Source: Chamaecyparis obtusa (Eukaryota; Streptophyta; Pinopsida; Cupressales; Cupressaceae). Taken from it: a DNA stretch of 64,000 nt. Shown here piece after piece: positions 44,748-58,000 of the stretch (the first letter of the stretch is position 1; every line of letters starts with the position of its first letter). The translations under genes and the position numbers were made by a program. The notes under the pieces were generated by a model that worked only from the letters and a program-made list of their open reading frames with translations, did not search any database and was not told where the DNA came from. The stretch spans positions 62,001 through 126,000 of the forward strand of contig BSBK01001879.1 of assembly GCA_027943335.1 (NCBI GenBank). Direction: 5' to 3'.

Positions 44748-47332
44748 CTAGCCACACAATATGTGTATATATCGGAATTATAAGTAGGGTTGCGGAAGGC
44801 TCGTTATATGTTGGAATTTAAACTTATGACCTCTCTTAAAATCATAAATGGAAATGGTAAAAATCTTGCTTATGGTTTGCATTTTCACCTCCTACCTATT
44901 GATCGTATTTCAATCAACGTGGACTAGGGCCAAATGTAGTGTATTCTATGAGTTTCTTTTCATCCACTATGATGTAAAATTTGAAGGTCACGTTGCATGG
45001 AAAAAATTTCTCCATAATTTGGATGTCTCAAAAGAGTATTTAAAAGGTTTCAGGGGATGAATATATTTTGTAGTGAGGTTACATTTGTTAATTTGGTTTG
45101 CATTCTAATTAATTGATTTTTGTGGTATGTGTGAAACCTTTACAAATATTATGAAGAGTATTTTCATAATAGTGCAAATTAAAAATGGATGGTTAAAGAA
45201 TATTTGGTAATGTGAAGTTTCTTGAGTTTCTCTATTATATCTATAGATAAAATACGAGATGTTAGATGTAGTGTGATTTTTCTATTTTATAAGAATGTTT
45301 GTATGTTTCTTCAAACCTGGACTCTATTTTTAAATTAAAAAAGTATAAGACATAACAAACTTAATGATCAAACTTTTTTTTGTTGTCTTAGTAGACTAGT
45401 GAAGTTAAGATCCCATCAATTATTATGACTTTATAATAGAAACATGCACAAAATACTTTGAGAGACTATATTTGATATACCCTCAAAGAATTATGCACGT
45501 TAGATCTTCATTTGGCACAAGAAATATTAAAAGTATAAGGAGATTTATCTTAGGGGATATGATAAAGTTTAACATATTTATTTTTAATTGTAACGTAATA
45601 TTGTCTAAAAGAGATCATGCTAGGCTTGTTCTTGAGAAAATATGTTATACTATAGCAGCATGACACAATAAATATACAATGTACAAATTTGATTAATTTG
45701 ATTAAACGTGTGTTTATAAAATGTGGAGAAAAACACTAGGATATAATGCATAGAACTAGATTTTTAATCTACTCCTAGCTACAACTACAATAGAAAGAAG
45801 GGTAAGTAAAAAGATGATAAAAGAGAAAAACCATTCATATAAACCCTACTAACCACTGGTGATGTGCTCAAGATGGTATTATTATAAAAGATCAATGTTT
45901 CTCAATCTGACAACATAACCTTTGCTTGCATTCAATTCCTTTTCTTGAAAATGACTTGTGTACATGTGGATTTATAGATTTTGTATGAGAGTGATGAATA
46001 GATGAGATTGAAAATTATGTAATGGAAGAATAGGGTTGATTCATATACAAGGGAGAATGAGAGATTAGCAATTGACATCGTGTGATTAGCACACATAATT
46101 AGTAAAAATATTGAGTTAAGACAGAGATACCAAATTTATCAAATCTCAATGGAGGGTGAGGATTGAAAAAGGATCTTTTCATCCTTATGCATTTGGAGTC
46201 ATCTATAGGATTATTTTTTTTTAATAAATTTGGAGGAATATGCAAATAATTAAACAATTGGCTAAACCTAGTTTGTTTTTATCAAATTAAGTAGGAAGGG
46301 CCCCAACCTATAAGAAATATGACAAAAATTATGAAAACTAGAACTCAAACAAAATGAGATACATAAACAGTAAAATATGACAACCAAGAAAGAAATAACA
46401 AAGTTAGAGTCCAAAATATTACTTCCTATTATGAATTAGAGCTTTAGGATTGCTTCTCCTACATTCAAACTTGTCCTGTTTGTTAAACTAATGAAGATAG
46501 ATATTTTATCTAGAAATTAAATAAATATTATGTAAATTTATTTAACTTATTGGTGAATATTGGGAGAATGAATACTTTAATTATATAAGTGTAATTTATT
46601 TGATTAAGATTTAAACGTTATAAGAAATATTGAATTTGTTAGATTAATTACATAAATAAAGGTTGGACAATTTAATATTCAATATTTATTTAATTAACAT
46701 TTAGAAGAATATTCTATTGGAAAATATTAGATCATTAGATTAGTTTATAGATTAAATTAAATAAATAAGTAAGTTAATTTAAAGTTGGTTTAAAGGTAAT
46801 TGCATTTCCATAGGAAATTTTTCATGAGAATAATAAGGTTTTAAAAAGCCATTGTAATGTAATGTAAAATTAGACAATTGAATACAATTTGAATTTTGAC
46901 AAACCCATAAATCAATTATTTTCCTTGATTTTATTTGCAACAATGATTTGATTTAATTTTTATTGTGTTTTCTTGCCATTTTAGGAGATATTCAAATAGA
47001 TCAATTAAATAAATACCCCTTACCTATTATTGTTACAAATAGATTTGTAGGGAACTCTTGGAATATAACAATAAAAATACATGAATGCATTATAAGAGTC
47101 TACAAGAAGCACATGTGATTAACCATAAATCAAAATATAAAACATGGATAAGGATGTAAAATAATGATAATAAATAAAAAGTTACATAAAATAAAACTTA
47201 TAATATTAGATGCACATGGATAAACACTTTAAAAAGCTCTACCATTAAAGAGAAGATAAGTCCATAGCAATCCAATAGAAGTGTTATATCAATGTCGCTA
47301 AATTTTTCCGTCTAATCTATTATGATTCCTTA
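44748..47332. other. AT-rich non-coding DNA right of the kinase gene
   Basis: The 3' flank of the gene (AT-rich from about 44760) and then about 2.5 kb with no recognisable gene. Short ORFs at 44848-45060 and 45472-45663 have no domain. The stretch 46500-46760 is especially AT-rich, with repeated AATTAAATAAAT-like words. Confidence 0.45.
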
Positions 47333-47479
<147 letters not shown>

Positions 47480-47637
47480 TTAACAAAGAATATTAGAAAA
47501 CCAAGAATAGAATAGTGAATGTTTGATGAGTTTTATTATGGTTTGAAGGAATATATACAATGCAAAAGATAGCTGACAAATATAGTTTAGAAACTGATGA
47601 CAATGTAATATAGAACCAGCATATATTTACGCCAACA
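47480..47637 (-). mobile_element. Possible short copia-type LTR end and polypurine tract
   Basis: On minus, a purine tract AAAAGGGGGG at about 47641-47650 is followed by TGTTGGCG, a common copia LTR start. The following 150 or so bases include AATAAAAC, as in an LTR polyadenylation region. No second LTR was found, and the sequence to the right (47650-49320) has no recognisable pol. Confidence 0.35.
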
Positions 47638-47649
47638 TTCCCCCCCTTT

Positions 47650-49319
47650 TACATTATTTCTAGAATCATCAAATTCACCTGGCCTTAGGGAAACCCCCTT
47701 AAGGCTTACATTACAAAACATGTTTATTACATAATATGAATATAGATATTGAGAAAATATTCCTTTGAAGAACCATATCATGAATCAAGTAGAGCTCCCC
47801 CAATTTGTCTCCTCAACCCTCGTAAATTTGAAGTCCTTGAGCTCTTACCCATAAACTCTCAAATCACAAACCTTGAATTATTCTCAACAACAATCCATAT
47901 TGAGCTCCTTCCACACACGTATCCATCATGCTATCTCTAACACCTTGACACAAATCTATATCAAGCTCCTCACACACGACTCTATCATGTTGTCTATAAG
48001 GGTGATAATTATTTATCATAGTCTCATGCTCTCTAGACAACCATCCATACTTGAGCTCTTCATCAAACCCCAAAGCTATCTCCAAAATTAATAGTCACAA
48101 GATATGCATTCTTCAAATTTGTCAATATCAACAAAAAAATTTAAAAGCATGAAAGAAAAGTAAAAAATGCTTCTCATATAAGCACCATCAAAGAGACAAG
48201 CTAACTTGATATGGTTGAAAATACTCCATCCTCTAGTGACGCCAACCTCCAAATGAAGTTTTTTAGTCCTAACTTAGCTAAAAGCCCAACCACCAAAAAT
48301 GATAATAAAGCATGTCTCCAATTTCTATATGTATAAAATTGTACTTCCTGTAGGATCAACACCACCTACTAATTCACAAATAACATGTTTCTCTATTTCA
48401 AACATAACTTTTTTCATTTTGATTTTCTTTTTCCAATTCATCTTGTATTTTCTAAGTAGCCTTAATACCACAAATATTGAGAAAGAAATAGTGTAGTGTT
48501 GTTATCCCATTTGTTACCTTGAGATGGTAATGAAGATCATAGAGTCTCTTGGCTAGAATTTTTATAGCAATTACACCCATGTATTCATATGCATAAATGA
48601 ATCTGTCAATGTTGACTAATAATCCATCCATTTACAATGTCCTTTCTATCACGTATCATTGATACAACTTGTTTAACACAACTTTTAATATTTAAACATT
48701 TGTTTTTATAAACCAACCTCTTTTTATATTAACCTTTCTTTCAAAAGAACCTCCACTTTAAACTACTCTAAATGAAACAATAACCTTATTTTGTTATTTA
48801 TAAATTATCAAAATAATACCAAATTATTTTATTACTTCCATAAGGATAGCTTATAGTACCTATCATGACTTGAATACTTCAAGAACCACTAACAAAATAA
48901 TGCATAAAGAGGTGGCATGAATAGATAAGAAAAATATAATGGTAATAACTACTTTCTCCCCAATATACAATGTTGTTTCCCTCAATTCCCTTCCACCCTC
49001 AATTTCAACTACCTTAAACCAAATTCTTTGTCTATGTCTTGTAGTAATAGATTTCCTACCTTAAACTTGTTCTTCAAGATGTCTTGAGTGATCTTGTTAA
49101 GGGATTTTCAGTCTCTTATTTAGAATTGATTGCTTTATCAAATATACTTTAAGGAGACTTTATACTATTGTGAGCAAAGAGAAAGATCCAATGATCATTT
49201 CTATTTAGAAAACTCCAACATAGCTATAACAATGTCATTCTTCTTCTACTCATCCCTTCACATGCTAGTGATCTACACATGGGTCTTGTGAAAATTCTAT
49301 TGCAACTATTGATTATTAA
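47650..49319. other. Non-coding stretch, probably retroelement-derived
   Basis: No domain on either strand. Between 47880 and 48070 an imperfect repeat recurs with AATCCATATTGAGCTCC, AATCTATATCAAGCTCC and CCATCCATACTTGAGCTC. The rest is AT-rich. Confidence 0.35.
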
Positions 49320-49943
49320 TCTCCTATCTCATATAAATCATTTAACTACCAAAACTTAATTCATAATAAATATTGAAAAATTAATTGACAAATAAAATCA
49401 AATATGAAAAATATGCAACACAACGAACACAATATTTTTGGAAAAATCATCCCTAGATAAACCTTGAAGGGAAAACTAGTACTGTAAATGAGGAATTATA
49501 TTAAACTTCAGAAAATTAAGAGATACATAAACTGCTTGCCTCTTACTAGTAGAGCTCCAACAATATTCTCCTCTGAAAATTTTTCTCCCAATTTCTCCAA
49601 ATGAGATTCCACAACTACTATCTCCAACACTATCACTATACCCTTGCTATCACTACAAACCTATTTTCTAAGACTGCAAATGCTTCTCAAGTATGTTCTC
49701 CAAATGCCTAATGAGTGCCTTTTATACTAGACTCTTGTTAGAAAACCAAAATCTAAGATTTGATTTCAGTCAATGGCTGAGATAAATCAAACTCCAACAA
49801 CCCTAACTAATTGGTTATTAGGTGTCTCTAAAAGAGTCAAGTAAATAAACATTTATTTTTACTATAACAACATTTCTAGAAAAACAATGATTATTTAATT
49901 CTTGGGTATGGATGAAAAATTGTCCAAGCTACCCAAACTAACA
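49320..49943 (-). repeat. 3' LTR of copia E (left end approximate)
   Basis: Right end CTAACA at 49938-49943; on minus the LTR starts TGTTAGTTTGGG. A TATA-like AGTATAAAAGGC on minus lies at about 49718-49731, some 215 bp from the LTR start, a sensible promoter position. The left end is set by composition only. Confidence 0.55.
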
Positions 49944-50039
49944 CTCCCTCTTAGCGAGGAAGTTATTTTGCATGACACCCAACTTATCTTTGAAGAAGAT
50001 AAATTTTTCCTTCCCTTATGTGTTTTTCAAAATGTTTGT

Positions 50040-50480
50040 TACCTATTTTTTTGTAGGTATATACTATAGCTGAACAATCCCTCGCTATACACAATCTTTG
50101 ATGAAGTGATACCTAATGTCTATATGCTTAGACCTATCATGAAACACCAGATTCCTAGATAACCTAATTGAACTTTGATTGTCATAGTGTATCATAGTAG
50201 TCTCAACCCTCTGACCAAACAAGCTTACTAGCGACATTTGAATCCATATAGCCTCACATATTGTGATGCTAAATGCTATATATTCTCCTTCTACAAAACT
50301 CATAGCCACACAATTTTTCTTCTTCCTAAACCAAGAGACAACTCCTGATCCCAATCTGAAACAACACCCAAAACTATTTTTCTTGTCTAGTGTACTACCT
50401 ACCTAATCTATGTTAGTATATCCTATCAACTAAAAGAGTTTATTGCAAAAACTATATCCAGCCTAGTGTTGACCAAATAG
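50040..50480 (-). pseudogene. Copia E: RNase H domain
   Basis: The frame 50354-50085 reads VSWFRKKKNCVAMSFVEGEYIAF, then IHYDNQSSIRLSRNLVFHDRSKHIDIRYHFI, a typical copia RNase H with its Glu and Asp blocks. Continuation after a stop (IPTKK...TNILKNT) reaches the usual C-terminus. An upstream IGYTNID-like block near 50400-50450 is broken. Confidence 0.78.
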
Positions 50481-51170
50481 ATGAGAGAACCAATCAACTA
50501 CCTTTATAAGGTGAGATCTACATCCTTCTCCTTGGATGTGTCTACCTTCTTCCAATCCATGATCAATGGTGCAAACATGAATTTTCAATCCTCCATTTTG
50601 AACCTCTTCAAGGTTTTGTTGCAATATTTTCCTTGTCCTTGAGGAAAATATCTCCATCTAGCTGCCACACCTCCATGCCTAGAAAAAATTGCATAAGTCC
50701 CAAATCCTTCATCTCAAACTCTATTGCGAGGTCCCTCTTGCATTCTTCTATGAGCCTTAGTGAACTTGTTGAAAATAAATAATTCACTTATAGAACAAGT
50801 AGTAGAGATTAGCATCCACCTCACTCTTCACAAAGCCCATTCCTTGCAAGTATGTATCAATGCACTCATACCATGCATATACCTCCTCTTTCAACCCACC
50901 AATAAGGAATGTTATCTTAACATCCATTTGATGGATTTTCCATCTCATATGTGTTTCAAATGAGATCACATCTCATATAGAAATATTTCTGGCCACTGGA
51001 GAAAATGTCTCCTTATAGTCTATTCCCTCCTTGTGAGAGAACCCCTTAGCCATGAACCTTGCCTTGTATTTATCAATGATACCTTCTACATCATACTTGA
51101 TCTTATATATCCAACATGATCTAAATACAACCCTATTTTTTGGTCTAGGGACAACCTCCCACACACGATT
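50460..51170 (-). pseudogene. Copia E: reverse transcriptase with internal deletion
   Basis: The segment 51164-50973 reads WEVVPRPKNRVV, then KARFMAKGFSHKEGIDYKETFSPVAR. The next (50969-50784) reads HQMDVKITFLIGGLKEEVY directly joined to AWYECIDTYLQGMGFVKSEVDANLYY. The block normally between them (QPEGF to YGLKQAPR, roughly 40 residues) is missing, as at the equivalent place in copia A copy 1. The catalytic YVDD region is not recognisable. Confidence 0.72.
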
Positions 51171-51489
51171 CTATATTATTGAGGTATATTCCTCAACCAT
51201 CGTATCTCACCACACTTGATGTTGTGTGACCTCCTAGTAGCTAGAAGGCTCACTATCTACCAACTAAATGACTAATTTGAGATATTAATTAAACTTGGCT
51301 GGTTATCTCCACATTCTAGTACTCATCCTAGGAGCTCTTAAAAAATCCTAAGTATCCCTATGTGTCTTTTGAAGCTCATAGTTCCTACTTCTAATTATAG
51401 AGGATGAAATATCAACCTCCATGTCTTCTTGATGCATCTCTTGGACTTTTTCCACCCGTTGCACTCCATATTCCATGAACTCTCAACAC

Positions 51490-52480
51490 TTAATCTTTTC
51501 TACCCTTGATTCAGTTGAACAATCCTTAGAGCTTCTAATGACTGCTCACTGTGATCATCTGCTGGTAAATCTTTGGACCTCCTAAATGCCTTATCCTCCA
51601 TGAATTTGACATAATGTCCAACTTTAATTCCTGGTACCTGGAATAAATATATGATATGCCTTTGAGGCCTCATTGTACCCCATGAATTACCTCCTCTCTG
51701 CAATCTGATCCAACTTGGTACATGCATCTCTTGGAATGTAACAATATGCCAAACTTCTAAATATCCTAAAGTGACTAACATCTAGTTTCTTTCCTATGAA
51801 ATCTTCCTTTGGTGTCATCTTTCCTAGTACCCTATTTAGAGCCCTATTATGTATGTATAGTTTTTTACTATGTATGCCTCTACCCATAAGTAGTGTGGCA
51901 TATCTTGGTCATGTAGCATAGCCCTATTTTCCTCTGATATAGAATGATTCTTCATCTCAGAAACCCCATTTTGTTGAGGGTTGTAGGAAATAGTCTACTC
52001 TCTCTTCATTCCTTCTCTAGCATAGAACTCCTAGAGATCATTCCCTTTGTACTCTCCTCTATTATCTGGTCAAAGAACCTTTATCTTCCTACATGTGTAA
52101 ATCTCTACAAGATATTTGAACTCTTAGAAGTGAATAAAAACCTCATCCCTCATCTTCAAAAAGTATATCTAGGTCTTCCTAGATAAATTGTCAAAGAAAA
52201 GTAACATAGTTCTCATAACCTCTGAGAGACTTCATCGATATTGGTCCACATATATATCTGAATGTACTAGATCAAGAACACCCTCAGATATGGTGTCACT
52301 CCTTGGAAGAGTTACTTTTGTAAACTTCCCCAACACACATCCCTTTCATACATCATCATGCTCTGTGCTCACCTCTAAAACACCTGTCACTATCAAGAAA
52401 TCAAAAGGTTATCCAATGGTGTGTTTTCTCTTATCTTTCAATATGTTGATGGAATGTGAGTTATTGGAAAGTTAGTATGA
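51490..52480 (-). pseudogene. Copia E: integrase remnant
   Basis: From the right, CVLGKFTKVTLPR and GVLDLVHSDI mark the end of the zinc region and the start of the core. Broken sequence follows to about 51900. Then come LGKMTPKEDFIGKKLDVSHFRIFRSLAYCYIP and KLDQIAERR (51887-51687). After a frame change the segment reads NSWGTMRPQRHIIYLFQVPGI where FLGY-type blocks sit in relatives (51781-51500). It is too damaged to make protein. Confidence 0.6.
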
Positions 52481-52490
52481 AGCATGTTTG

Positions 52491-53040
52491 TGTATTGAAA
52501 TAACATTTAACAAAATGGTTTGTAATGAAGGATTTAGGGGTAGTGAGATGGATACTTGGTATGAGGGTGAGTACAAGAAGTTGGGTTCCAATTTGGTGAA
52601 AGTCTTGTAGAATTGGAAAATGTCCCTAGAATGCCTCATTAAAAGGTTTTACTAATTTTGATATGGCTAGTGATGTAGACAAGAAATGTTCAACTAATAG
52701 TTATGTATTTATGTTTTCCAGAGTAATGATAAGTTGAGTTTCAAGGTTGCAACAAGTGGATGCACATTCTACAAAAGAATCTAAATACATTTCTCTCATT
52801 GAAGGAGAAAAAGAGATGATATGGTTGTGCAACACTTATTTGGTGATTTGGATTGTGTACAATATATGGTTATATTCTAGTTTTTGATAGAAATAGTGTT
52901 ATTCACTTAGAAAAGAATTCTTCCTTTTAAAATCAAACTAGACACACTAAAATATGTTTCCATTTAATTCAAAGCATACTTGAGGAGGGAAAACTACAAC
53001 TGGAGAAAATTGACACCAAAGAAAATCTAACTAATACAAG
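52491..53040 (+). pseudogene. Copia fragment on +: RT end and RNase H
   Basis: Starts with MKDLGVVRWILGMRV-type RT sequence in a changed frame (about 52525-52580). It continues with TNFDMASDVDKKCSTNSYVFMF and DAHSTKESKYISLIEGEKEMIWL, copia RNase H blocks, up to about 52830. It ends in a broken KHI-type region. Its left part is repeated in inverse orientation at 53050-53150. Confidence 0.65.
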
Positions 53041-53665
53041 ACTTCTGCCGAATTGGAACCCAACTTCTTGCGCTCGCCCTCATACCAAGTATCCATCTCG
53101 CTGCCCCTAAATCCTTCATTTCAAACTATTCTGCTAAATGTTGTTTCAATTTATAAATAAGATCCATACTAGTTCTGGTAGCTAGCATGTTGTCAACATA
53201 GAGAAAGAGAACAAAAAACATACTTTCGGTTAACCTTTTGTAATAAATAGATGGACTAGATTCATAATGTACAAACTAATGCTCAATCATAAAGCTATAA
53301 AACTTGAGATGCCACTATCTCAACACATTCTTGAGCCCATGTAAACCTCTCTTTAACCTACAATATAAATGCTCCTTTCCATGTTTTATAAAACCTTCGA
53401 GCTACATTATGTAAAATTCTTTATTTATGTCACCGTGAAGAAATGTAGTTTTGACATCAAGATGTTCAAGTTCAAGATTATGAATCGCAACCAAAACTAA
53501 AATGAGACAAATGGTAGTCATTTTGACTACTATTGAGAATATTTCATTGAAATCAATTCTATTTTTCTAATGAAATTCTTTTATAACGAATCTAGAATTA
53601 TATCTTTTCTGACCTCTATCTTCTTCTTTCAACCAAAATATCCATTGATTTTTCAAGGCTCTAGA
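53041..53665 (-). pseudogene. Copia fragment on minus: reverse transcriptase
   Basis: On minus, from right to left: WIFWLKEEDRGQKRYNSRFVIKEF, LEHLDVKTTFLHGDINKEFYIM, LEGFIKHGKEHLYCRLKRGLHGLK, then MFFVLFLYVDNMLATRT (YVDN at the YVDD position) and EMKDLGAARWILGMRAS. It is fairly well preserved with few stops. It ends at about 53041, where the + fragment of the same family begins; the pair is a head-on inverted arrangement. Confidence 0.72.
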
Positions 53666-53668
53666 TAA

Positions 53669-55466
53669 GTGCACCAAGATGGTGTGCAAAAAAGTGGCCA
53701 CCTCCTTAAAAAAGCTAAAAAATTTCATAACCTACTTGGGTTATTCAAAATTTGAAAAACTAGGCTTGGAAAAAATAATTTAAAAAAATTAAGTTCTTCA
53801 AAATGCGTACGCATTTTGACTGTCATAAACATTTTTTAAAAACCTTCATTTTTACTATTTTTATTCACATCAAAACTGAGTTTGGAGGAGATATGAGGAA
53901 GAGAAAATGCTAAAGCCTGAGCAGGTTCTTGTTGTAATTGAATTTAATTTTCGTAGCGATCATTTTGCAAGTATGTCATGTCATCAAACATGTAAGAATT
54001 TGTTTTTTTTTGTTTTTTTGTTTCAATTTTGATTGAGTAGGGTTTTTTTAATTGATTTAAGTTTTTTAATTATTTTGATGTTAGATTTGGAAAATAATCC
54101 CTGACCATGAAAGAGACAGCAAAGACCTCTTCAAACACCTAAAAATCTTGATAATATTGGAAATACGAAACAAGAGAACCCTCAAAATGTAGCCCCACAA
54201 CATGAAAACTCACCGCCAAACCTAAATCCACCACCAAACCCCCCACATCATCAAATAGGTCACATCGATGCCACACAAGAGGACCTTATCAACCATCTTC
54301 AACAAAATAGTGCCCAAATATCCATATTGGTTAATAGATTGAGGTTCTCTAGTTCTAAGAACCACTCATCCTTCGCCACTTCCTTAGAAAGAATGGCCAA
54401 TAGTGTGAATGAGGTGTATGAGGGGGTTTGAATAGGGGGTTCATAGAGGGATAGATGTCATGCATTTTATGTCGATGGGTTGTCATATGATCAAGTGAAA
54501 AAAAATAGGATTCTTAAAGAAGACAAATGTGCTCTTTTCAATGATCCTATTAGTAGTAACTCCCTAGAAGTTACTACGAATCGGTGATCAATTGATGTGT
54601 TCATAATAGGATGAGAGTTTCATTTTGGGATAGGTTGTATATGGTCTTTGACCAAGTACCCTATAATAATTGGGAGGTGCCTTTATATTTTTTGATAAAT
54701 TTATATTGTGAGTTTATCCTCAGTGAGAAGCCAAGTGGCTTTGACATCCGATAGTTCCACAGTAGAGGGAGAGGCTCTACATAGGATAGAGCTAAGGCCC
54801 ATAGGGTGGTAGAGACATGACATAGGAGGTGTCTAGCTAAAAAAACCATAGTTCATGTTGCAGTCCTGGTAGTAGTGAAGAAGTCTATTTATTTACAGAC
54901 CCTTTAGGTGACTACATCATTGACTAATGTCATTATTGAGCATGGAACACACATAGTAGATGCACAGGTTGGATTAGCACCTGCACAACCTCCATCATTG
55001 TTAGATGCTCCATTTGGCTCAACCTAGCACATTGAGCATATGTGCCCCACTATCAGGGTATATGTGTCGAGGCAGATGCCAATGCAAATGAGGATGGTCC
55101 GAGATCCCATTCGTGAACACATTGTGGGAGTAGATTCTAGGAGTTTTCTACTAAGGATTTGGCCCTCACAAACAACCTATTGATGATGGTGTTTTCTACG
55201 AGACGGAGGTAGGTATGTTTACTTGTGTTTTGACATGTTATTAATTTTAATCACCTAAATCTTATAAAATAAAATAAATATTTATTTAGAGAATAAATTA
55301 AACCGATAAATGAATAATATGCATTACATGGTGGAGAAGGTGATACATAGAGCACACCAAAAAGTGCTTGTTTGACTAGACATGCATGGGTAGCTTCGAC
55401 AGCTGAGGTATAGTTTTTAAATATTCAGGTAAGTGCACAAAGATGGGGGACAAAAAAGGGGGTATA
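53669..55466. mobile_element. Unclassified repeat unit with decayed ORF, flanked by direct repeats
   Basis: AAGTGCACCAAGATGGTG at 53667-53684 recurs as AAGTGCACAAAGATGGGG at 55431-55448, followed in both by a CAAAAAAG word. Between them a broken + frame from about 54110 reads a Pro/Asn/Gln-rich segment and SFATSLERMANSVNEVYEG (about 54360-54430). Further blocks follow (FYVDGLSYDQVKKNRILKED; YVSRQMPMQMRMVRDPIREHIVGVDSRSF near 55060-55150). I recognise no domain. It could be a captured gene or transposon protein. Confidence 0.35.
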
Positions 55467-58000
55467 AGATGCCACTTTTTTCCTCAAATCAGAAAACTCT
55501 GAACTTCAACAAGAAATTGAAGATAGTTAGACTCAAAATTTTAAGATGCGACAAGAACAAGAGTTGTAATACTCTGAATCTAGTTCCTAAACTACTAATT
55601 TATTTTGAAAATGGTGTAGATTAAGGCCCTAAAAAAGGGGGAGCACAAAAAGTGGTCTTATTTTTTGTGAAAAAATATAACATAGCGTCTGGTGTTCTCC
55701 CCCTAAAATCTTAACTTTTTTATCTAATTTTTTAATCATTCCAGTGAGAAGTTAGCTAACACCATAGTTTATCCCGGATTGTTTAGCTAATTTTTTTATG
55801 AATGTATAGTTTTTGATGAATTTATGAAGTTCACACATCCTGAAAACATGAAATTTCTATGTGCTCCCCCTAGAAATCATTTAAAACTAATCGAAAATCA
55901 AATTTTCTTTTTTTTTAAAGTGTTTAGAATGGAGTCTAGTTTCTAAAAATGTAACTTGTTACAAAATTCGATGAACGATCCAAAATCTATGCCCAAAATA
56001 CTACACGTTGGTTTTTTTAAAAAAATTAACATACACACAAAAGAAATTAGAGATGAAAAACCTAACATAATCAGAAAAATAAAAATAAATTATATGCTTA
56101 GATAGCTAACAGAGAGATCTGCAATATCATGTCATTTGATTTTTACATTATTGAACCATGAGTAAACCTGGCGAGGAGCACACAAAAAAAGTTGTGATTT
56201 TTTTGTATGTCTGCTAGAAAACATGTCTCAGGCCTATTTGAATCCTCCAAGCCTTTGGGTTGGATCTCCAAGACAAATCCAAGCCTTAGAATTGGTAAAT
56301 TCCAATGCCAAGTAAAAAGCATGTGTGCTCTATAGGGCCTGCATACTATGTAAATCTATTACTTACATAGGGCGTGCACCCTATTCAACTCATAGATTTC
56401 AATTGTCAAGAGAAATATTTAGAGAGAGAGAGTTCCACTAGGCCACTTACCCACTAACTTTCACCTTCTAGTCTCTAGGATCTTCTAACCCTTACTAGTC
56501 TTTGGTAATGGTTTGAAACCAGTGAGTTAGGACTTCTCAACCCCTTTTATGTCACTGACTTCCTTCACTAAAGTTTCCACACTTATCTCTTCCTAGGCCT
56601 TAGGGACTTGTTCTCAAACTAAGTCTAATTCATAGAACTCTTCACTAGTCAACTTATCTGTCCAAACCAATGATTGGAATATTCTATTTGAAGTCCAAAT
56701 ATGAAGAATCAATCACCAAAACTTCCCTTCCAATTGCACAAAGCTCTGATCTCACATTCACCTTCAAAACCCTTGTTGATCTTCTAGACTACTTCCAGGC
56801 ACATAGATTTTGATCCCTAATGAACCCTACAAATATAAAAAGATTTTTGGACACCCTTTTCAATTTTATGTCAATCCCCAAATCCACTTGACTTGATTCT
56901 ACTCCTGCACTACCTAACTACCTATAGGTCACAGGCCTAATTGATCACTTTAGGCTTGGATTTCACTAATGGTGATAGGAAATGGGTTGATAGGGTCAAA
57001 AAAAGTGCTCAAGAATCTTCCTTATGCTATTTCAAACACAAAACCATCTTTCAAACTCTTAGTTCATCAAGGCTATACTTCTATGCACCTTAACAACCAA
57101 TATCATAATTAAACACATAGGGATTTTCAGTCTAGGGCCTGGTGCTAACTTGGCCTACCGATTGATTCAAGTGATTTTATTTTGGAATCACATGTATAAT
57201 ACATTCAATTTTCATTCCTCCTAGTTTCATTATATTCCACTGGTGGGAGTGCAAGTTTGAAGCATTTTAATAGAATGTGCTTGTGAAAACCTCCAAATCT
57301 TGCCTGTATGCACACATAGCCTGACAACATCAAATAAGAAACTTAACAATAGATCAATCCAATGTAATTAGATACTAAATATAGTAGATTTAAAAATCAT
57401 TAAATCTCATCACATCTAACACTTCGTACATGCCCATACACATCCTGGTAACATTGAAATTGATCGAATTTTATTAGATTTCTTGCACCAGTGATAAAAC
57501 ATATGGATCTAACCTTTTGCCAAATCTTTACATTGCTTAAATATTTAGAGAAATGGTGCCCAATTGGTCTTTCCATGGTGGTGATTTTTGGAACCAACTC
57601 GAGCAACTTTTGAAAAGGTGTTGACAACATTTTATGCAACTTTTGCAATATTTGCAAAAATGAAACAAAACTTGACAAAAAAACTTACCTAAGAGATCTA
57701 AGAGGATGATCTAAGTTCTAGATCCCTCAAACTCACTAAAACTAAAGAAAATAAACTAACATACTCCCAAAAACTAAGTTAGCCATGCCTAAGCCAACTA
57801 GAATCCATATGGACTAAGGGTCTCCTAGGCTCATAGGCATGCCTTAGGAACCGTTGACCACACAAAATGGATCAAGAAAAATGAGGAAATTTGATTCTAA
57901 AGATCAACTCCTCTTTATTACAACCAAAACACAAAACAAAGCAAAATATCATCCTGTCAGCCTTGGGTGCCCTGCACCATGCTTCTCATGACAAAAAAAC
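55467..58000. other. Non-coding stretch; probably includes the chromovirus 3' LTR
   Basis: No convincing gene. The 3' LTR of the minus-strand chromovirus should lie directly left of 58001, but I cannot find its termini or a clear polypurine tract. GAGCACA with a following A-run and GTGG/GTTG recurs at about 55641 and 56174. A short GA run sits at about 56418-56430. Small ORFs at 55433-55624 and 57400-57678 have no domain. Confidence 0.4.

Larger units (their letters stand above)
49320..52490 (-). mobile_element. Copia element E, minus strand, 5' truncated
   Basis: The 3' LTR lies on the left (about 49320-49943), then a polypurine tract (CTAAGAGGGAG on minus, about 49944-49957), RNase H, RT and integrase. 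No 5' LTR, gag or protease is recognised; right of about 52490 another copia fragment in opposite orientation begins. Coding parts contain stops, frame changes and an RT deletion. Confidence 0.7.

Noticed and set aside
54661..54849. 62-codon minus-strand ORF in the 54-kb region
   Set aside because: Antisense to a better, though broken, + strand frame; no recognisable motif.
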